Below, piece by piece: positions 44,590-54,664 of a stretch of DNA of 64,000 bases. Within the stretch, counting starts at the first letter, position 1. Each line of letters starts with the position of its first letter. Made by a program: the position numbers and the translations under genes. Under the pieces are notes generated by a model, which searched no databases, was not told the DNA's origin, and saw only the letters and a list, made by a program, of their open reading frames with translations. Origin of the DNA: Galdieria partita (lineage: Eukaryota > Rhodophyta > Bangiophyceae > Galdieriales > Galdieriaceae); contig BQMJ01000032.1 of NCBI GenBank assembly GCA_025991245.1, positions 62,001 through 126,000 on the forward strand, written 5' to 3'.

Positions 44590-44688
44590 TCTTTCCACAG
44601 TTGTTCAACAACGACAAATCCGCTTCTGCCTCTTGAACGATGAATCTAACAATTGAATTGCTGCAGACGACAGACTGTTAGCACTTCC

Positions 44689-46068
44689 ATGTTACAAGCC
44701 AACCACCGAGTAAAAAGGTATCAAAAGGAGAAAGTATTGGGAGAAGGAACTTTCGGTATGTTTTTGTTCTTCTCTGTTTTTTTTCTTTAATTCTTTCAAG
44801 GCATCGTCAACAAAGCAAAGGACACCAAAACAGGTCAATATGTTGCTATCAAAAAGGTTCGAATGGTAAGATTACTATTATTTCTTTCGTTATTTTTACA
44901 CCAGCTTTTCTTGAAAGGGAAATTCCAAGGATGGTGTAGCTATACCTGCTCTACGAGAAATAAAAATATTGCAAGACGTTCGCCACGAGAATCTGATTGT
45001 AAGTGATAGAATATCTAAGTTTTCCTGTTGATCAGTTGTTTTTGTAGAATTTGCTCGATGTTTTTGGTACAAGTAGTAACATCAACTTGGTTTTTGATTA
45101 TTGCATAGCAGATTTGGAACAAATCATAAAGGACAAAACGGTACTTGGTACATTCAAAGCATTTCTCCTCTTATGGTTGTTTGTAGATTGCTTTGAGTAC
45201 TGCGGAAGTGAAGGGTGCATTGAAAATGATACTATGTGGAGTTGCGAAACTTCATGACCATTGGCAAGTCTTTTGAGTTACTTTTTTGCCTTTTCTTACA
45301 TTTTCTTTTAGGGTTCTTCATCGCGATTTAAAACCAAGCAATATTCTTATGGATACCCAAGGTGTATTGAAGCTGACAGATTTTGGACTATCCAAATTGT
45401 TTGCTAGTCCTGATAGAAAGTATACCAATCAAGTAGTTACTCGCTGGTATCGAGCGCCAGAACTGTTATTTGGTGCCACTCAATATGGTACTGGCATAGA
45501 TATGTGGAGTGTGGGATGTATCTTTGCAGAGTTGATGTTACGACAACCTTATTTTCCAGGAGACTCGGATATTGATCAATTATCCAAAATATATAGTGCA
45601 TTAGGAACACCTACGGAAGAAGAGTATGTATTTGTTTCATGTTTTTCTATAGTCCATGACTATGGTTGTGAATAGATGGCCTGGTGTAGCTGCTCTTCCT
45701 GCTTATGTTGAATTTACTCCAAAGCCAAGACCTCCCATGAGACTGTATGTAGAATGACTTTAAGAGATCATTCATTTACAACTATTAGGACCTTTACAGC
45801 TGCTTCTGATGAAGCACTAGACTTGTTAAATCAGTTTTTATTATTTGACCCTTGTAAGCGTATATCAGCTCATGACGCACTGAATCATCCTTATTTTAAG
45901 AAAGCGCCATTGCCTTGTTCTCCTAACCAGTTTTTGGAAAAAGTGAGAAGCGGTCGTCTGTTACTGGGCAGTGATTCCCATCATGTAGTGAGTCAAGTGG
46001 AAACTGATGATCATTTGTCAAAGAGAAGAAGATATTCTGACTTTGGAAAGCGTCGATTAGAGTTTTAG
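44689..46068 (+). CDS. CDK7: CDK7, CDK-activating and TFIIH kinase
   Basis: Eight exons; the first ones are 44689-44755, 44801-44865, 44918-44998 and 45048-45140, later 45312 onward; introns about 45-55 nt. Kinase features in order: GEGTFG glycine loop, VAIKKVRM with the catalytic Lys, ALREIKILQ (C helix), [62 protein letters not shown] and HDHW.VLHRD fit CDK7 rather than CDK1/2; the T-loop Thr is present. The C-terminus ends in a basic [19 protein letters not shown]7 with cyclin H phosphorylates other CDKs and the Pol II tail. One intron (45264-45311) starts with GC instead of GT; only that site keeps the frame. Confidence 0.92.
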
Positions 46069-46206
46069 ACATCTATGTTTGAATTGTTAAAGTGTAAATA
46101 AGTGAAGTAAATCAATATTTGAGGAAAATGAGTTTTTGAAGCAGCTCAAAAGAGTTCCTAATGATTGTTGTTGGCCTTTGTTGAAGCCGCCAAAAGTATT
46201 TTTTCC

Positions 46207-47354
46207 ATGCTGTGGACTCGACTTTTATACGCAATGAAACAGAAACATAACGGGTCGATTTTAGGAAAATATGTGAAACAAAAACAAGTTATATTGACAA
46301 CTCTATCTCGTTGTATACACCTTCATTGGGGAGCTGCCGAGTTACCACATCCCGACAAGGCAAGTCCGTCTCTTACTTGACTCTGAAAGTTGCTGTTTCC
46401 AACATGTTGTACTAGTTGGGAAAAGGTGAAGATGCCTATTTTGTGGAAGAAAACGCTGCAGGTGTTTTCGATGGTGTGGGTGGTTGGGAATCGAAAGGAG
46501 TCGATCCTTCACTGTATGCTAATGAATTGGCAAAAAAGACTGCAGAGATGGTACGTGATATTGATGATAAATATTCGATGGCTGTGTCAATGTTATTATT
46601 GAAAGGTGAAAATGAGAGGTCCGTGTCAAATTGTTGAAGCTTTAGAATATGCTGCACAACATACTACGTTCATTGGCAGTAGTACAGCAACTGTAGTTGC
46701 CTATTGTAAAGAAAGGAATAGTATTGTTGGGGTTTGTTTTATTCCCGTTTGTGGATTGTATAGTTGACCAGTTTATTGTATAGTTGAATTTGGGTGATTC
46801 CGGATTCTTACAAGTTCGAAAGGGATCGGTTCTCTTTCGAACAACCGAACAGCAACACTTTTTCAATTGTCCGTTTCAGTTGGGTACTGGATCTCGTAAT
46901 AAGATACAAGATGGAGAGTAGGTCTTGTATTTCTTGGATACATGCTATTCATCTCGAATAGTTTGTATCTCATTGGAATCATTCTCAAAAACTGGGTGAT
47001 TGCGTATAGATCTATCGACTTGAGAATAGAAGTAGGGGATTGGTTGATTTTAGGAACTGATGGATTGTTTGACAATATGAAAACGGAGGAAATTTTGGAA
47101 TTAATCAATTGTTACGATGGTAATTCTATTCACAAGGTTTATTCAATGATATACAACTATGAATGTTTGTATTTTGGATAGAAAACGTGGAACCTTCTGT
47201 ATTGGCACATCATCTCGCGCAAACAGCCATGGAATTTTCTATGGATGAAAACAAGACAAGTCCATTTGCTGAAAATGCTAATGAAGCAGGATTTATCTAT
47301 TTGGGTGGAAAACGTGATGATATTACAGTCTTAATTGGCAAAGTCGTAAAATAA
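46207..47354 (+). CDS. PTC7/PPTC7-type PP2C phosphatase
   Basis: First exon 46207-46359, then 46416 onward, with several introns of about 55 nt. The PTC7 pattern is clear: [19 protein letters not shown], the metal-binding [57 protein letters not shown], and the end [14 protein letters not shown]. These supply the Asp ligands for Mn/Mg. Family members in yeast and animals sit in mitochondria and act on coenzyme Q and import factors; the N-terminal 55 residues, basic with Leu and Ile, could be a presequence. Intron 1 (46360-46415) begins with GC. The gene after it starts 33 nt past the TAA, in the same frame. Confidence 0.88.
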
Positions 47355-47387
47355 GAAAGAGGCGCGGGCTGTAAAAAGAAAAGAAAA

Positions 47388-47830
47388 ATGTCGAAGAATG
47401 GCGCCATTGCCAACGGATCGATGTCGCCATTTCCCGTGACGCAGCACTCTAGAGATGACCTTACAGAAACTGTGACGGTCGTATTTTCGTGTGGCTGTCC
47501 TTTTTATATAGGAGATAACGCAGTGTTAGCTATTTGTGGTTCTACTCAGGCTTTGGGCAACTGGAACCTGGATGGAGCCAAGTATTTAGAAAGAGAGCCT
47601 TCTAGTGAAGGTCTATGGAAAACCAAACTGAAATTGCCACATACGCAATTGGAATACAAGTAACTGTGTTGAAGAAACTAAATAGCCCAACGCTTACTTT
47701 TGATAGGTACCTGATTCTTTCCAAACAGGATAGCGTACTCATTCGTTGGGAAAGTAGATGGAACCGAAACTTGGATCTGGTAGAAAACAAACTGGCTGCA
47801 AAAATAGTGGAAGATACCTTTGATAGATAA
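47388..47830 (+). CDS. Stand-alone CBM20 starch-binding protein
   Basis: Two exons, 47388-47659 and 47707-47830, with a 47-nt intron; 131 aa. Nearly the whole protein is one family 20 carbohydrate-binding module: TVTVVFSCGCPFYIGDNAVL, then CGSTQALGNWNLDGA, then LWKTKLKLP, then LEYKYLI, and IRWESRWNR. The Trp of GNW and of IRWE are the usual glucan-stacking positions. No catalytic domain is present. CBM20 modules bind alpha-1,4 glucans; in eukaryotes they are normally fused to phosphatases (laforin), dikinases or amylases. Its ATG is in frame with the PP2C gene upstream and its stop is 24 nt from the BIO3-BIO1 stop. Confidence 0.88.
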
Positions 47831-47854
47831 AAGACAAACCTAATGTTTATATTA

Positions 47855-50201
47855 TTATGGAATGGCCACATCGTCTTGGTGTGCTAGTAGTGGCTTGTTC
47901 GAACGGGAAAAGGTTTCCAGCAACTTGTTCAACAGGTGATCGCATGCCGATGACTGGGTGCAGGGAGAACACATTAAATAAATCACATTTCCCAATGGTC
48001 GAGCATAAATTCCTTGTGCAAGTAAGGAGTCTAGTAGTTCCTGTGTGACCATGGCATGATAACCTTGTTGGGGAGATCTCAGTTCTATAGCCAACACAGT
48101 CCCCAAACAAGATACCATTTGAACACTTGGTAAGCAACTCAACTCTCTCACTTTGTCCATATTCCAAAACGCAGTCATTCTATTTTGCTCAATGGATGAC
48201 TTCTCCTCTTTCAAGTGACAAGATGTACGATAATAGGCCAGTGATTCCAATGCAACTTGACAGCCTACAGGATAGGCAGTATAAGAATGTCCATGAAGCA
48301 AAGCAAACTTTTTCTTTTCAGCCTATGAAACTCATAATATCAGATTATCAACAATTGCTTTGTGTATTTCTTCAAAATACCTTGAAGGCATCGAATACTT
48401 CTTCTGTTGTGAGAGTAACTGCCATAGGTAATAATCCACCGGTCAATAACTTCGCATATGCAGCAATATCAGGGTATGCCCTTAACAGATGAGTGGATGA
48501 AAGTACACCCAGTCTCCAAATGCCTGAAAATACTTCATCGAATATGACAGGAATTCCTCTTCTTTTTGCTTCTTGAACAAGAACTCTTTGAAAACAGGGA
48601 TCGATGAGTCGCATTCCACCTGCTCCTTGAATCAAAGGCTCTATGATCAAAGAAGCGATGTTACGTGAACTATCCAATATTTTGTTTACATATCGTTGAT
48701 ATATTATTCCTATTTCTGACTCATCTCGTTGCAAATCTGCCATCTCATCCCAGCTATCCCAATACGCCTGGTTAGCCATGGAACTATTTTGAAACAATTC
48801 ACTGCTGTTTGAAATATCCAATATCCAACGTCCATTTTGCATTCCTATTCGTGGAGGCTCTATAAATACGCCTTTTGGTTGAAACCATGGCGATTGCAAC
48901 TCGTTGTAATCTCCTTTCGGACAACAATCCATTGCACCCAAAGTATCTCCGTGATATGAACCGAAGAAACTCAGTACTTCAAGTTGCTGATGAGTACTCC
49001 CATGACGCGTAGAATATAATCGTAAACCCATTTTGATTGCAATTTCAATAGCAGTTGAGCCATCATCCGAATAGTAAGCTCTATTCGCCCAAGGATATCC
49101 CACTGTTTCTAGCAATTCCTTGGATAATTGATAAGCTGGTTGATGTATTACTTGAGGGAAAATTACATGTCCATAGCGTCCGGCAGCCTTCATCATCGAT
49201 CTATTCAACTGAACATTGGCATGACCAACGCCTTGTGTCCACCAACTAGCAACTCCATCAAAGGCATCAAACAAATGCCATGAAGAGGAATCTTCATTCG
49301 CTCTAAAAGCAAAATAAGGAGATTTGGAATTGGTTTCTTCTGATTTCTTTTGTGCCACTTGATAGTTATCTCCGAAAGCTGAATCTACAATAACTGGATG
49401 TAAACTGCTTCCGTGTTGAGTAAATGGCCACCAAAATAGTTTTGGAGCTTTCTGTTCCATTTCTTCCCATCTTTTTACTCTTTTGGTGAAATATTCTTTG
49501 CCGTGCTCTATGATCGACTGAAACGCTTGTTGTACTTGTGGCTTTAGATACCAATCATTGGATAATGGAATGTCCTTGGGAGGTAATGAAGGTAATGAGA
49601 CTATAAGAGTATCTTTTTCAAGGATTGCATTTTTCCAAGCTTCCCAGTTAGGGTATCCTTGGTCAATAGTTGCTATAATCGGAACATCATAGCCCCGCAA
49701 TAACAAAGATTCATAACACGTCAAAGTAGTGGATATTCCACCGAGAGCACCATCTCCTACAAGAACCACTGGAAGTCGCAATGGACGATAACCATCTGCT
49801 TGACTCGTTCCACTTGGCAACGGTGACAACACACCGCCTGCAGTTTCTATGATGAGGGCAGATCCATGGCTATTTTCCCATTCTTTCAATACTGCTTGCA
49901 TAACTTGTTGGTCACTGATTTGTTTGCCTTGTCTTTTAGCTGCTTCTTCTGCACTCAGGGGTTGTTCAAACACAAAAAGCTTCTTGCAACTCAATCGCTG
50001 ATCAAATCCTCTGGAGTCACCCTTCCATAGCTGCTTACAGTGCCTCTGCACAAAAGCTGCATCATCGTCAGGAGGATATCCAGTTTGTACAGGTTTTAAA
50101 TACAAGCAATGTGTTACTCGCTTGAGTAGTTGCGACACAATACCTGTAGAAATAACAGTTTTTCCTACGTTTGTATTGGCACCCCAAATTTGAAACCACA
50201 T
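47855..50201 (-). CDS. BIO3-BIO1: Bifunctional biotin enzyme: dethiobiotin synthetase-DAPA aminotransferase
   Basis: Two exons, 48381-50201 and 47855-48322, with a 58-nt intron; 762 aa. N-terminal half: BioD-like with P-loop GANTNVGKT, LKPVQTGYPPDDD and IIETAGGVLSPL. C-terminal half: BioA-like class III aminotransferase with LFWWPFTQHG, ASWWTQGVGHANVQL, SFFGSYHGDTLGAMD, VIFDEVFSGIWRLG, and the pyridoxal-phosphate Lys in AKLLTGG. The order and fusion match the BIO3-BIO1 protein of plants and fungi, which converts 7-keto-8-aminopelargonate to dethiobiotin and is mitochondrial in Arabidopsis. The chosen ATG (50201) starts almost at the P-loop, so no presequence is visible unless an upstream exon exists. 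Confidence 0.95.
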
Positions 50202-50422
50202 ATCTACAGACAGACAATGATCATTCACTTCATTCCCCTGTCAAGCCAAGTAGACAAAATGAAAGATGTGAAATAACAACCTGTGAAACATGGAACATTC
50301 ATTTCGAACCGATGCTACTTTGCCAAATGTGTACACATCTTAAGGAGATCCTAAAAGACATTCTCTCACAATCTTCATTCCTTGCTTGAATTGCGAGGAG
50401 GGGGTTTGTTCGCTCTCTTAGG

Positions 50423-51358
50423 ATGAATGTGATCGCTAGTTATCAACGAGAGTTGTGGAAAAGAGTCTTCAAAACGTGCAATTTGTATTCTAAAAGATCT
50501 CAAACGACTTCAACAGCTTCACATGATATACTACCAGAGCCTATTCTCACCACTACTGTCAAAGAGAGAATCTTAGAGCTGTACAAATCAGACCCCGAAA
50601 AGTGGTCGAAACAAATATTAGCCACTCGCTTCAAAGTTTCAGAGCGTACCATCAAGTTTCTTGTGGAAATAGACAGATTAGCACTATCCGTGGTTTCCAG
50701 ATTGGACCAAGAAGCGTTGCAACATTTCCAAAAAATGTATGAGAAGAGGAAATCGGTTGAAAGTTCCAGTTTATTATCCAACCAAAGAGCAGCTTTCTCT
50801 GAACCACAACCGAAACCAGTCTCTTCCATCCGCAGTTGGCCAAAGTTGGAAAGGAAGGATGATCTTGCTGGAGAAACTACCGACGACGTGTTGCAGCAGC
50901 TAGGATTCCGAACTATGGGTACTACTACTACAGAAGATAAACAAAGTGTAGAAAGAGAAGTGGAATTGGTCAAGAAGTATTTGGAGCCGTCATCAGAAGC
51001 TTCTTATAAGAGCTTAGGGTTATTGGAAGATGCCGTTTCTCCTCGTCGAACCAAGTATCTATTTGTAGATATTAGTAGAAAAATTAGGAATGATTGCAGA
51101 CCGATATATGTTAGAGATTTTGATGGAAATCTAAGAGATGCGAATAGAGAGGAAAGACTCAAAGTGTTGGTAGCTCTAGGAGGTCCGTATGATATTCTCA
51201 AACCTTATCTTAAGGAATACTATTTAGAGAAACCATTGTCTGAACAAGTAGAAGAAAAAGTTGCTTTACAAACCAAAGTAGCGTTGTGGAGAAAGTTAAA
51301 GAAAGCCAAAAAGAAGGCTCGAAGAAAAGGACAGTTTGTGGAAACTCCAAAAGAATAA
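50423..51358 (+). CDS. Mitochondrial EMRP/Bot1-like protein (possible mitoribosomal subunit)
   Basis: Single exon, 311 aa. Residues 1-35 are a good mitochondrial presequence (Arg, Lys, Ser, Thr, no acids until EL). Residues about 45-90 (TTVKERILELYKSDPEKWS, then SKQILATRFKVSERTIKFL) are like the start of the eukaryotic mitochondrial regulator family (EMRP, Bot1/mS45), whose members belong to the small mitoribosomal subunit. Mid-region KYLFVDISRKIRNDC and a very basic end (KLKKAKKKARRKGQFV) also fit a ribosomal protein. This is a pattern match over a short region. Its stop is 24 nt from the SPOUT1 stop. Confidence 0.45.
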   Translation: MNVIASYQRELWKRVFKTCNLYSKRSQTTSTASHDILPEPILTTTVKERILELYKSDPEKWSKQILATRFKVSERTIKFLVEIDRLALSVVSRLDQEALQHFQKMYEKRKSVESSSLLSNQRAAFSEPQPKPVSSIRSWPKLERKDDLAGETTDDVLQQLGFRTMGTTTTEDKQSVEREVELVKKYLEPSSEASYKSLGLLEDAVSPRRTKYLFVDISRKIRNDCRPIYVRDFDGNLRDANREERLKVLVALGGPYDILKPYLKEYYLEKPLSEQVEEKVALQTKVALWRKLKKAKKKARRKGQFVETPKE

Positions 51359-51382
51359 ACTCTATTGGAACTATCGACCAGT

Positions 51383-52357
51383 CTATTGATAAAGAAAAGG
51401 TTGTAAGCGACTTAAAGCGATCATCACTGCTTCTTCAGTTCGTATCGTTCTAGAGCCCTGAAAAGGACAAACATTGATATAATCATGAAACAACTCGTCA
51501 ACACTCCAATGACGACCCACTCCTTGAACAAATAGCTTTTCATCTCTGCAAGCATCATATTCCAATCCTCTCCTTCCACCAAATACTAACAATAAATGAC
51601 GACAAGGAGCAAGTCGGAAAGAAGGATCATCTACACTTTTACCTCGTTCTGAAGTTCCAATCACTCTATCATAACCACCTTCATAAGGACATTCTTCCCA
51701 AGTCTTGGATAATGCACTAGCAACACGAACTTGATATCCCCAATACAACCCACCTTCTTTTCTAGGAGTTGTTTTCAAACACAAACTACCACCTAAACAT
51801 TCTTGTTGTTTCGACTTGCCTAAAGAAACCGTTACCCTTTCACCTATCGTCACAGTTTCTTGAGTCTTTACTTTGGCAAGTTGATCCAATCCAATGTCTA
51901 CCATATACACTCCATTCTGTTCCTCCTTTAATATGACACCTTCTCTCCAAGGTAGCCATTCGTCTTTTCTCAGGTGATGAGGTGCATCTATTGGATTCAG
52001 CAAACCTGCATACTTTAGGTCTTCGCTCATAGGAAACAAGTGCCGTCTCAAGTATTGCGGCGTTTCCAAGTATTGTAACAAGCGGGTTAGAAATGTTATC
52101 GTTGGGTCATCTAAACCGTCATTTGTGTTTTCTTTGTGGTCTTGTGCATACAATACTATTTCGTCGACTTTGAATATAGTGAGCGTACGTGCCAGTTGTC
52201 CAACGACATATGTTCGCAACTGTGGTTTTTGTACATTTTCTAAAATAGAGCATGGTATGGCTACACTCAAAGTACCGAAAGAAGAAGGTTGCGATTCCAA
52301 GTGAGCCACTTGCAAGGAATACTTGGCACGTTTCTTTTTCTTGGACGGGAAAGGCAT
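51383..52357 (-). CDS. SPOUT1: SPOUT1/C9orf114-type RNA methyltransferase
   Basis: Single exon, 324 aa. Basic start MPFPSKKKKRAKYSL, then the family start SVAIPCSILENVQKPQLRT, YVVGQLARTLTIFKVDEIV, then PQYLRRHLFPMSEDLKYAG, GLLNPIDAPHH and the SAM-knot region GTSERG with LLLVFGGRRGLEYDA. This is the SPOUT-class protein known as CENP-32 in humans and YGR283C/YMR310C in yeast, thought to methylate RNA. The ATG is only 27 nt after the stop of the cyclase gene on the same strand. Confidence 0.9.
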   Translation of the reverse strand: MPFPSKKKKRAKYSLQVAHLESQPSSFGTLSVAIPCSILENVQKPQLRTYVVGQLARTLTIFKVDEIVLYAQDHKENTNDGLDDPTITFLTRLLQYLETPQYLRRHLFPMSEDLKYAGLLNPIDAPHHLRKDEWLPWREGVILKEEQNGVYMVDIGLDQLAKVKTQETVTIGERVTVSLGKSKQQECLGGSLCLKTTPRKEGGLYWGYQVRVASALSKTWEECPYEGGYDRVIGTSERGKSVDDPSFRLAPCRHLLLVFGGRRGLEYDACRDEKLFVQGVGRHWSVDELFHDYINVCPFQGSRTIRTEEAVMIALSRLQPFLYQ

Positions 52358-52384
52358 TTGGACAAATGCTCACAAACGATCCAT

Positions 52385-53338
52385 TTATAGAATAGCTACT
52401 GGATTCACTGGAGCACCGGTGCCCCGATAGACTTTAAGTGGAGCACCGACATATAAAAAGTCATATTTGCGATGTCTATCACAAGCAGCTGCTAACTTTT
52501 CCAAATTGCAAATTTCATTAAACGCGATCCCCAAATTCCTTAAAAGTGCACAATGCAGTGGCAACAAGACTTTCGACTCGGGATGCACTGTCATTTCATT
52601 CGCCATAGTATCCGTACAAAGAGCTGGAATTTCCATTTGATGGAACCACTGAACCAGTTCTGGAGAGTAAGTCATTCCTGGTTCATTCAAACCATCATAA
52701 AACTCTTCTCTCGATTGTTCATAAAAACTTTGCAAAAATGCCGTACGGATAACTAGAATATCATGTTTCTCAATAACAACACCTTGTTTCGATGCTGCGT
52801 CCTTGATATCTTGCAAAGTAATTTCTTCTCCTTTATCTAAACGGGATTTGCCACGGATTCTCGGCATATCCAATAACACACCACGTCCTACTACTCCTTT
52901 CTCTCCAATTGGGACAATGGAAGCCTTTTCCATACCTCCCATGGTAGTGTCTGCAGAATATCCATTCCAAATATGATCATCATACCAAAAGTGACCCATA
53001 GCGTCATATTGTGTGGACCCCTGCAAGTACATAGTGATACCATCGTCAGAATATTCTCCACCACCCGGTAATGAATTCGATTTGCCACTTTTGTAATAAC
53101 TCTTATCTTGAGTCATAAACTTGAGTGCTCCCGTTCTTCCAGGGAATACAGGTTCCCCCTTTGGATTGGCAATCAACTCACCCAATGTATAGACTTCACC
53201 CAAACGAACCGACTGAATGCCTCTCAATACTTCCTGGTGGGTTAAAAAGTTGAGTGAGCCGAGTTCATCATCAGGCCCCCATCTACCCCAGTTTTTAGGA
53301 GCAGATGCTAGCAAGTCTTTCATTGACTTGTGTGACAT
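52385..53338 (-). CDS. Putative cyclase/kynurenine formamidase-like hydrolase
   Basis: Single exon, 317 aa from ATG 53338. It has the cyclase family (PF04199) plan: NWGRWGPDDELGSLNFLT at the start, the metal-binding segment TQYDAMGHFWYDDHIWNG, VVGRGVLLDMPRIRG, and PALCTDTMANEMTVHP near the end. The metal motif is the long-form variant (QxDxxxHxxxD) found in bacterial and fungal members rather than HxGTHxD. The true substrate is unknown; relatives cleave amides or lactones. Intronless and divergent from the alcohol dehydrogenase at 53473. Confidence 0.85.
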   Translation of the reverse strand: MSHKSMKDLLASAPKNWGRWGPDDELGSLNFLTHQEVLRGIQSVRLGEVYTLGELIANPKGEPVFPGRTGALKFMTQDKSYYKSGKSNSLPGGGEYSDDGITMYLQGSTQYDAMGHFWYDDHIWNGYSADTTMGGMEKASIVPIGEKGVVGRGVLLDMPRIRGKSRLDKGEEITLQDIKDAASKQGVVIEKHDILVIRTAFLQSFYEQSREEFYDGLNEPGMTYSPELVQWFHQMEIPALCTDTMANEMTVHPESKVLLPLHCALLRNLGIAFNEICNLEKLAAACDRHRKYDFLYVGAPLKVYRGTGAPVNPVAIL

Positions 53339-53472
53339 GACGAACACAAATGAGAAATGGAAGATTTCACAGTTTTTGTGGGCAATCCACGTAGAAATTC
53401 CGAATTTCTTCTACTTTGAGTTTCTTAACAAGGCAATCCGATGAGAGCGTGGATGAAATAGCGTTTGTGGAA
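53339..53472. promoter_or_regulatory. 134-nt bidirectional promoter
   Basis: The only space between the divergent start codons of the cyclase (53338, minus) and the alcohol dehydrogenase (53473, plus). Both promoters must lie here or reach into the genes, so the two are probably expressed together. Confidence 0.5.
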
Positions 53473-54654
53473 ATGAAGGTGAAAGCTGCAGTTTTACAAG
53501 AGATGGGAAGACCTACTCCCTATGCCAAAAGTAAGCCCATCATAATAGAAGAGTTGGAGTTGGCGCCACCTCATGATGATGAAGTTTTGGTAAAGCTGTT
53601 ATATGCTGGTTTATGCCATTCGGACCTCTCTGTTATCAATGCAAGTCGTCCTAGACCCACTCCCATGGCTCTAGGTCACGAAGCAGTGGGAAGAATACAA
53701 CAAGTTGGAAAGAACGTGGATAATGTGCAAGTCGGAGATATCGTTTCTTGTGTATTCGTTCCTAGTTGTGGTACCTGTGACTCTTGTCGCACGGGTAGAC
53801 CTGCTACTTGTACTACTGGAGCAAAAGCCAATGGTGCTGGACTATTGTTGTGTGGTCAATCTCATCTATCCAGAACAACCCAAGTCAATAAACCGAATGA
53901 CTCTAAAATGATACACCATTTGTTAGGTGTAGCTGCTTTTTCCACGTATTCGGTGATGAACAAAAACTCAGTAGTGAAGATAGATCCCTCGATTCCTCCT
54001 CAATATGCAGCAGTATTTGGTTGTGCTGTTATTACAGGTGTAGGTGCTGTTGTCAATACGGCCAAAATAGAGTTTGGAGCAAGTGTGGCCATAGTTGGAT
54101 TAGGTGGTGTAGGATTCTGTGCACTATTAGGAGCCTTGGCTGCAGGTGCTAGTAATATTATTGTGGTTGACTTGGAACAATCGAAACTAGATCTTGCCAA
54201 GAAATTGGGAGCTTCGCATGGTGTGTTATCTACCAAAGATATTTCATTGGATAACTTGATACAGTCTGTCAAGCAGTTGACCCAACAAGGCCGCGGAGTA
54301 GATTATGCCTTTGAAATGGCTGGAAGTGGTCCAACTTTGAAAGTTGCTTATGGAATCACACGTCCTGGTGGCACAACAGTGACTGCGGGTCTTCCACATC
54401 CAGAAACCCAGTTTTCCGTATCTCAAGTCACCATCACTGCAGAAGAACGTACTTTGAAAGGGTCCTATCTAGGAAGTTGTGTTCCTACTAGAGATATTCC
54501 AAGATATGTACAACTATTCAAGGAAGGAAGATTGCCAGTGGATAAACTGATATCAGGGATCATCACTTTGGACCAAATCAATGAAGGATTTGATCAACTT
54601 GATCAAGGCAAAGTGATTCGTCTATTGTTAAAGTTACATGATGATGAAGAATAA
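53473..54654 (+). CDS. Zinc-dependent alcohol dehydrogenase (MDR)
   Basis: Single exon, 393 aa. Catalytic zinc site: AGLCHSDLSVIN and LGHEAVGRI; structural zinc loop: CGTCDSCRTGRPATC; Rossmann motif GLGGVGFCALLGALAAG, with an acidic residue after the second strand (VVDLEQSK) that points to NAD. Overall like bacterial and class III-type alcohol dehydrogenases, but the DIEGIGSGVE-type motifs of the glutathione-dependent enzyme are not obvious, so substrate stays open. First ATG in frame is 53473. Its stop is 10 nt from the UFD2/UBE4 stop. Confidence 0.9.
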   Translation: MKVKAAVLQEMGRPTPYAKSKPIIIEELELAPPHDDEVLVKLLYAGLCHSDLSVINASRPRPTPMALGHEAVGRIQQVGKNVDNVQVGDIVSCVFVPSCGTCDSCRTGRPATCTTGAKANGAGLLLCGQSHLSRTTQVNKPNDSKMIHHLLGVAAFSTYSVMNKNSVVKIDPSIPPQYAAVFGCAVITGVGAVVNTAKIEFGASVAIVGLGGVGFCALLGALAAGASNIIVVDLEQSKLDLAKKLGASHGVLSTKDISLDNLIQSVKQLTQQGRGVDYAFEMAGSGPTLKVAYGITRPGGTTVTAGLPHPETQFSVSQVTITAEERTLKGSYLGSCVPTRDIPRYVQLFKEGRLPVDKLISGIITLDQINEGFDQLDQGKVIRLLLKLHDDEE

Positions 54655-54664
54655 ACAATGTTCT

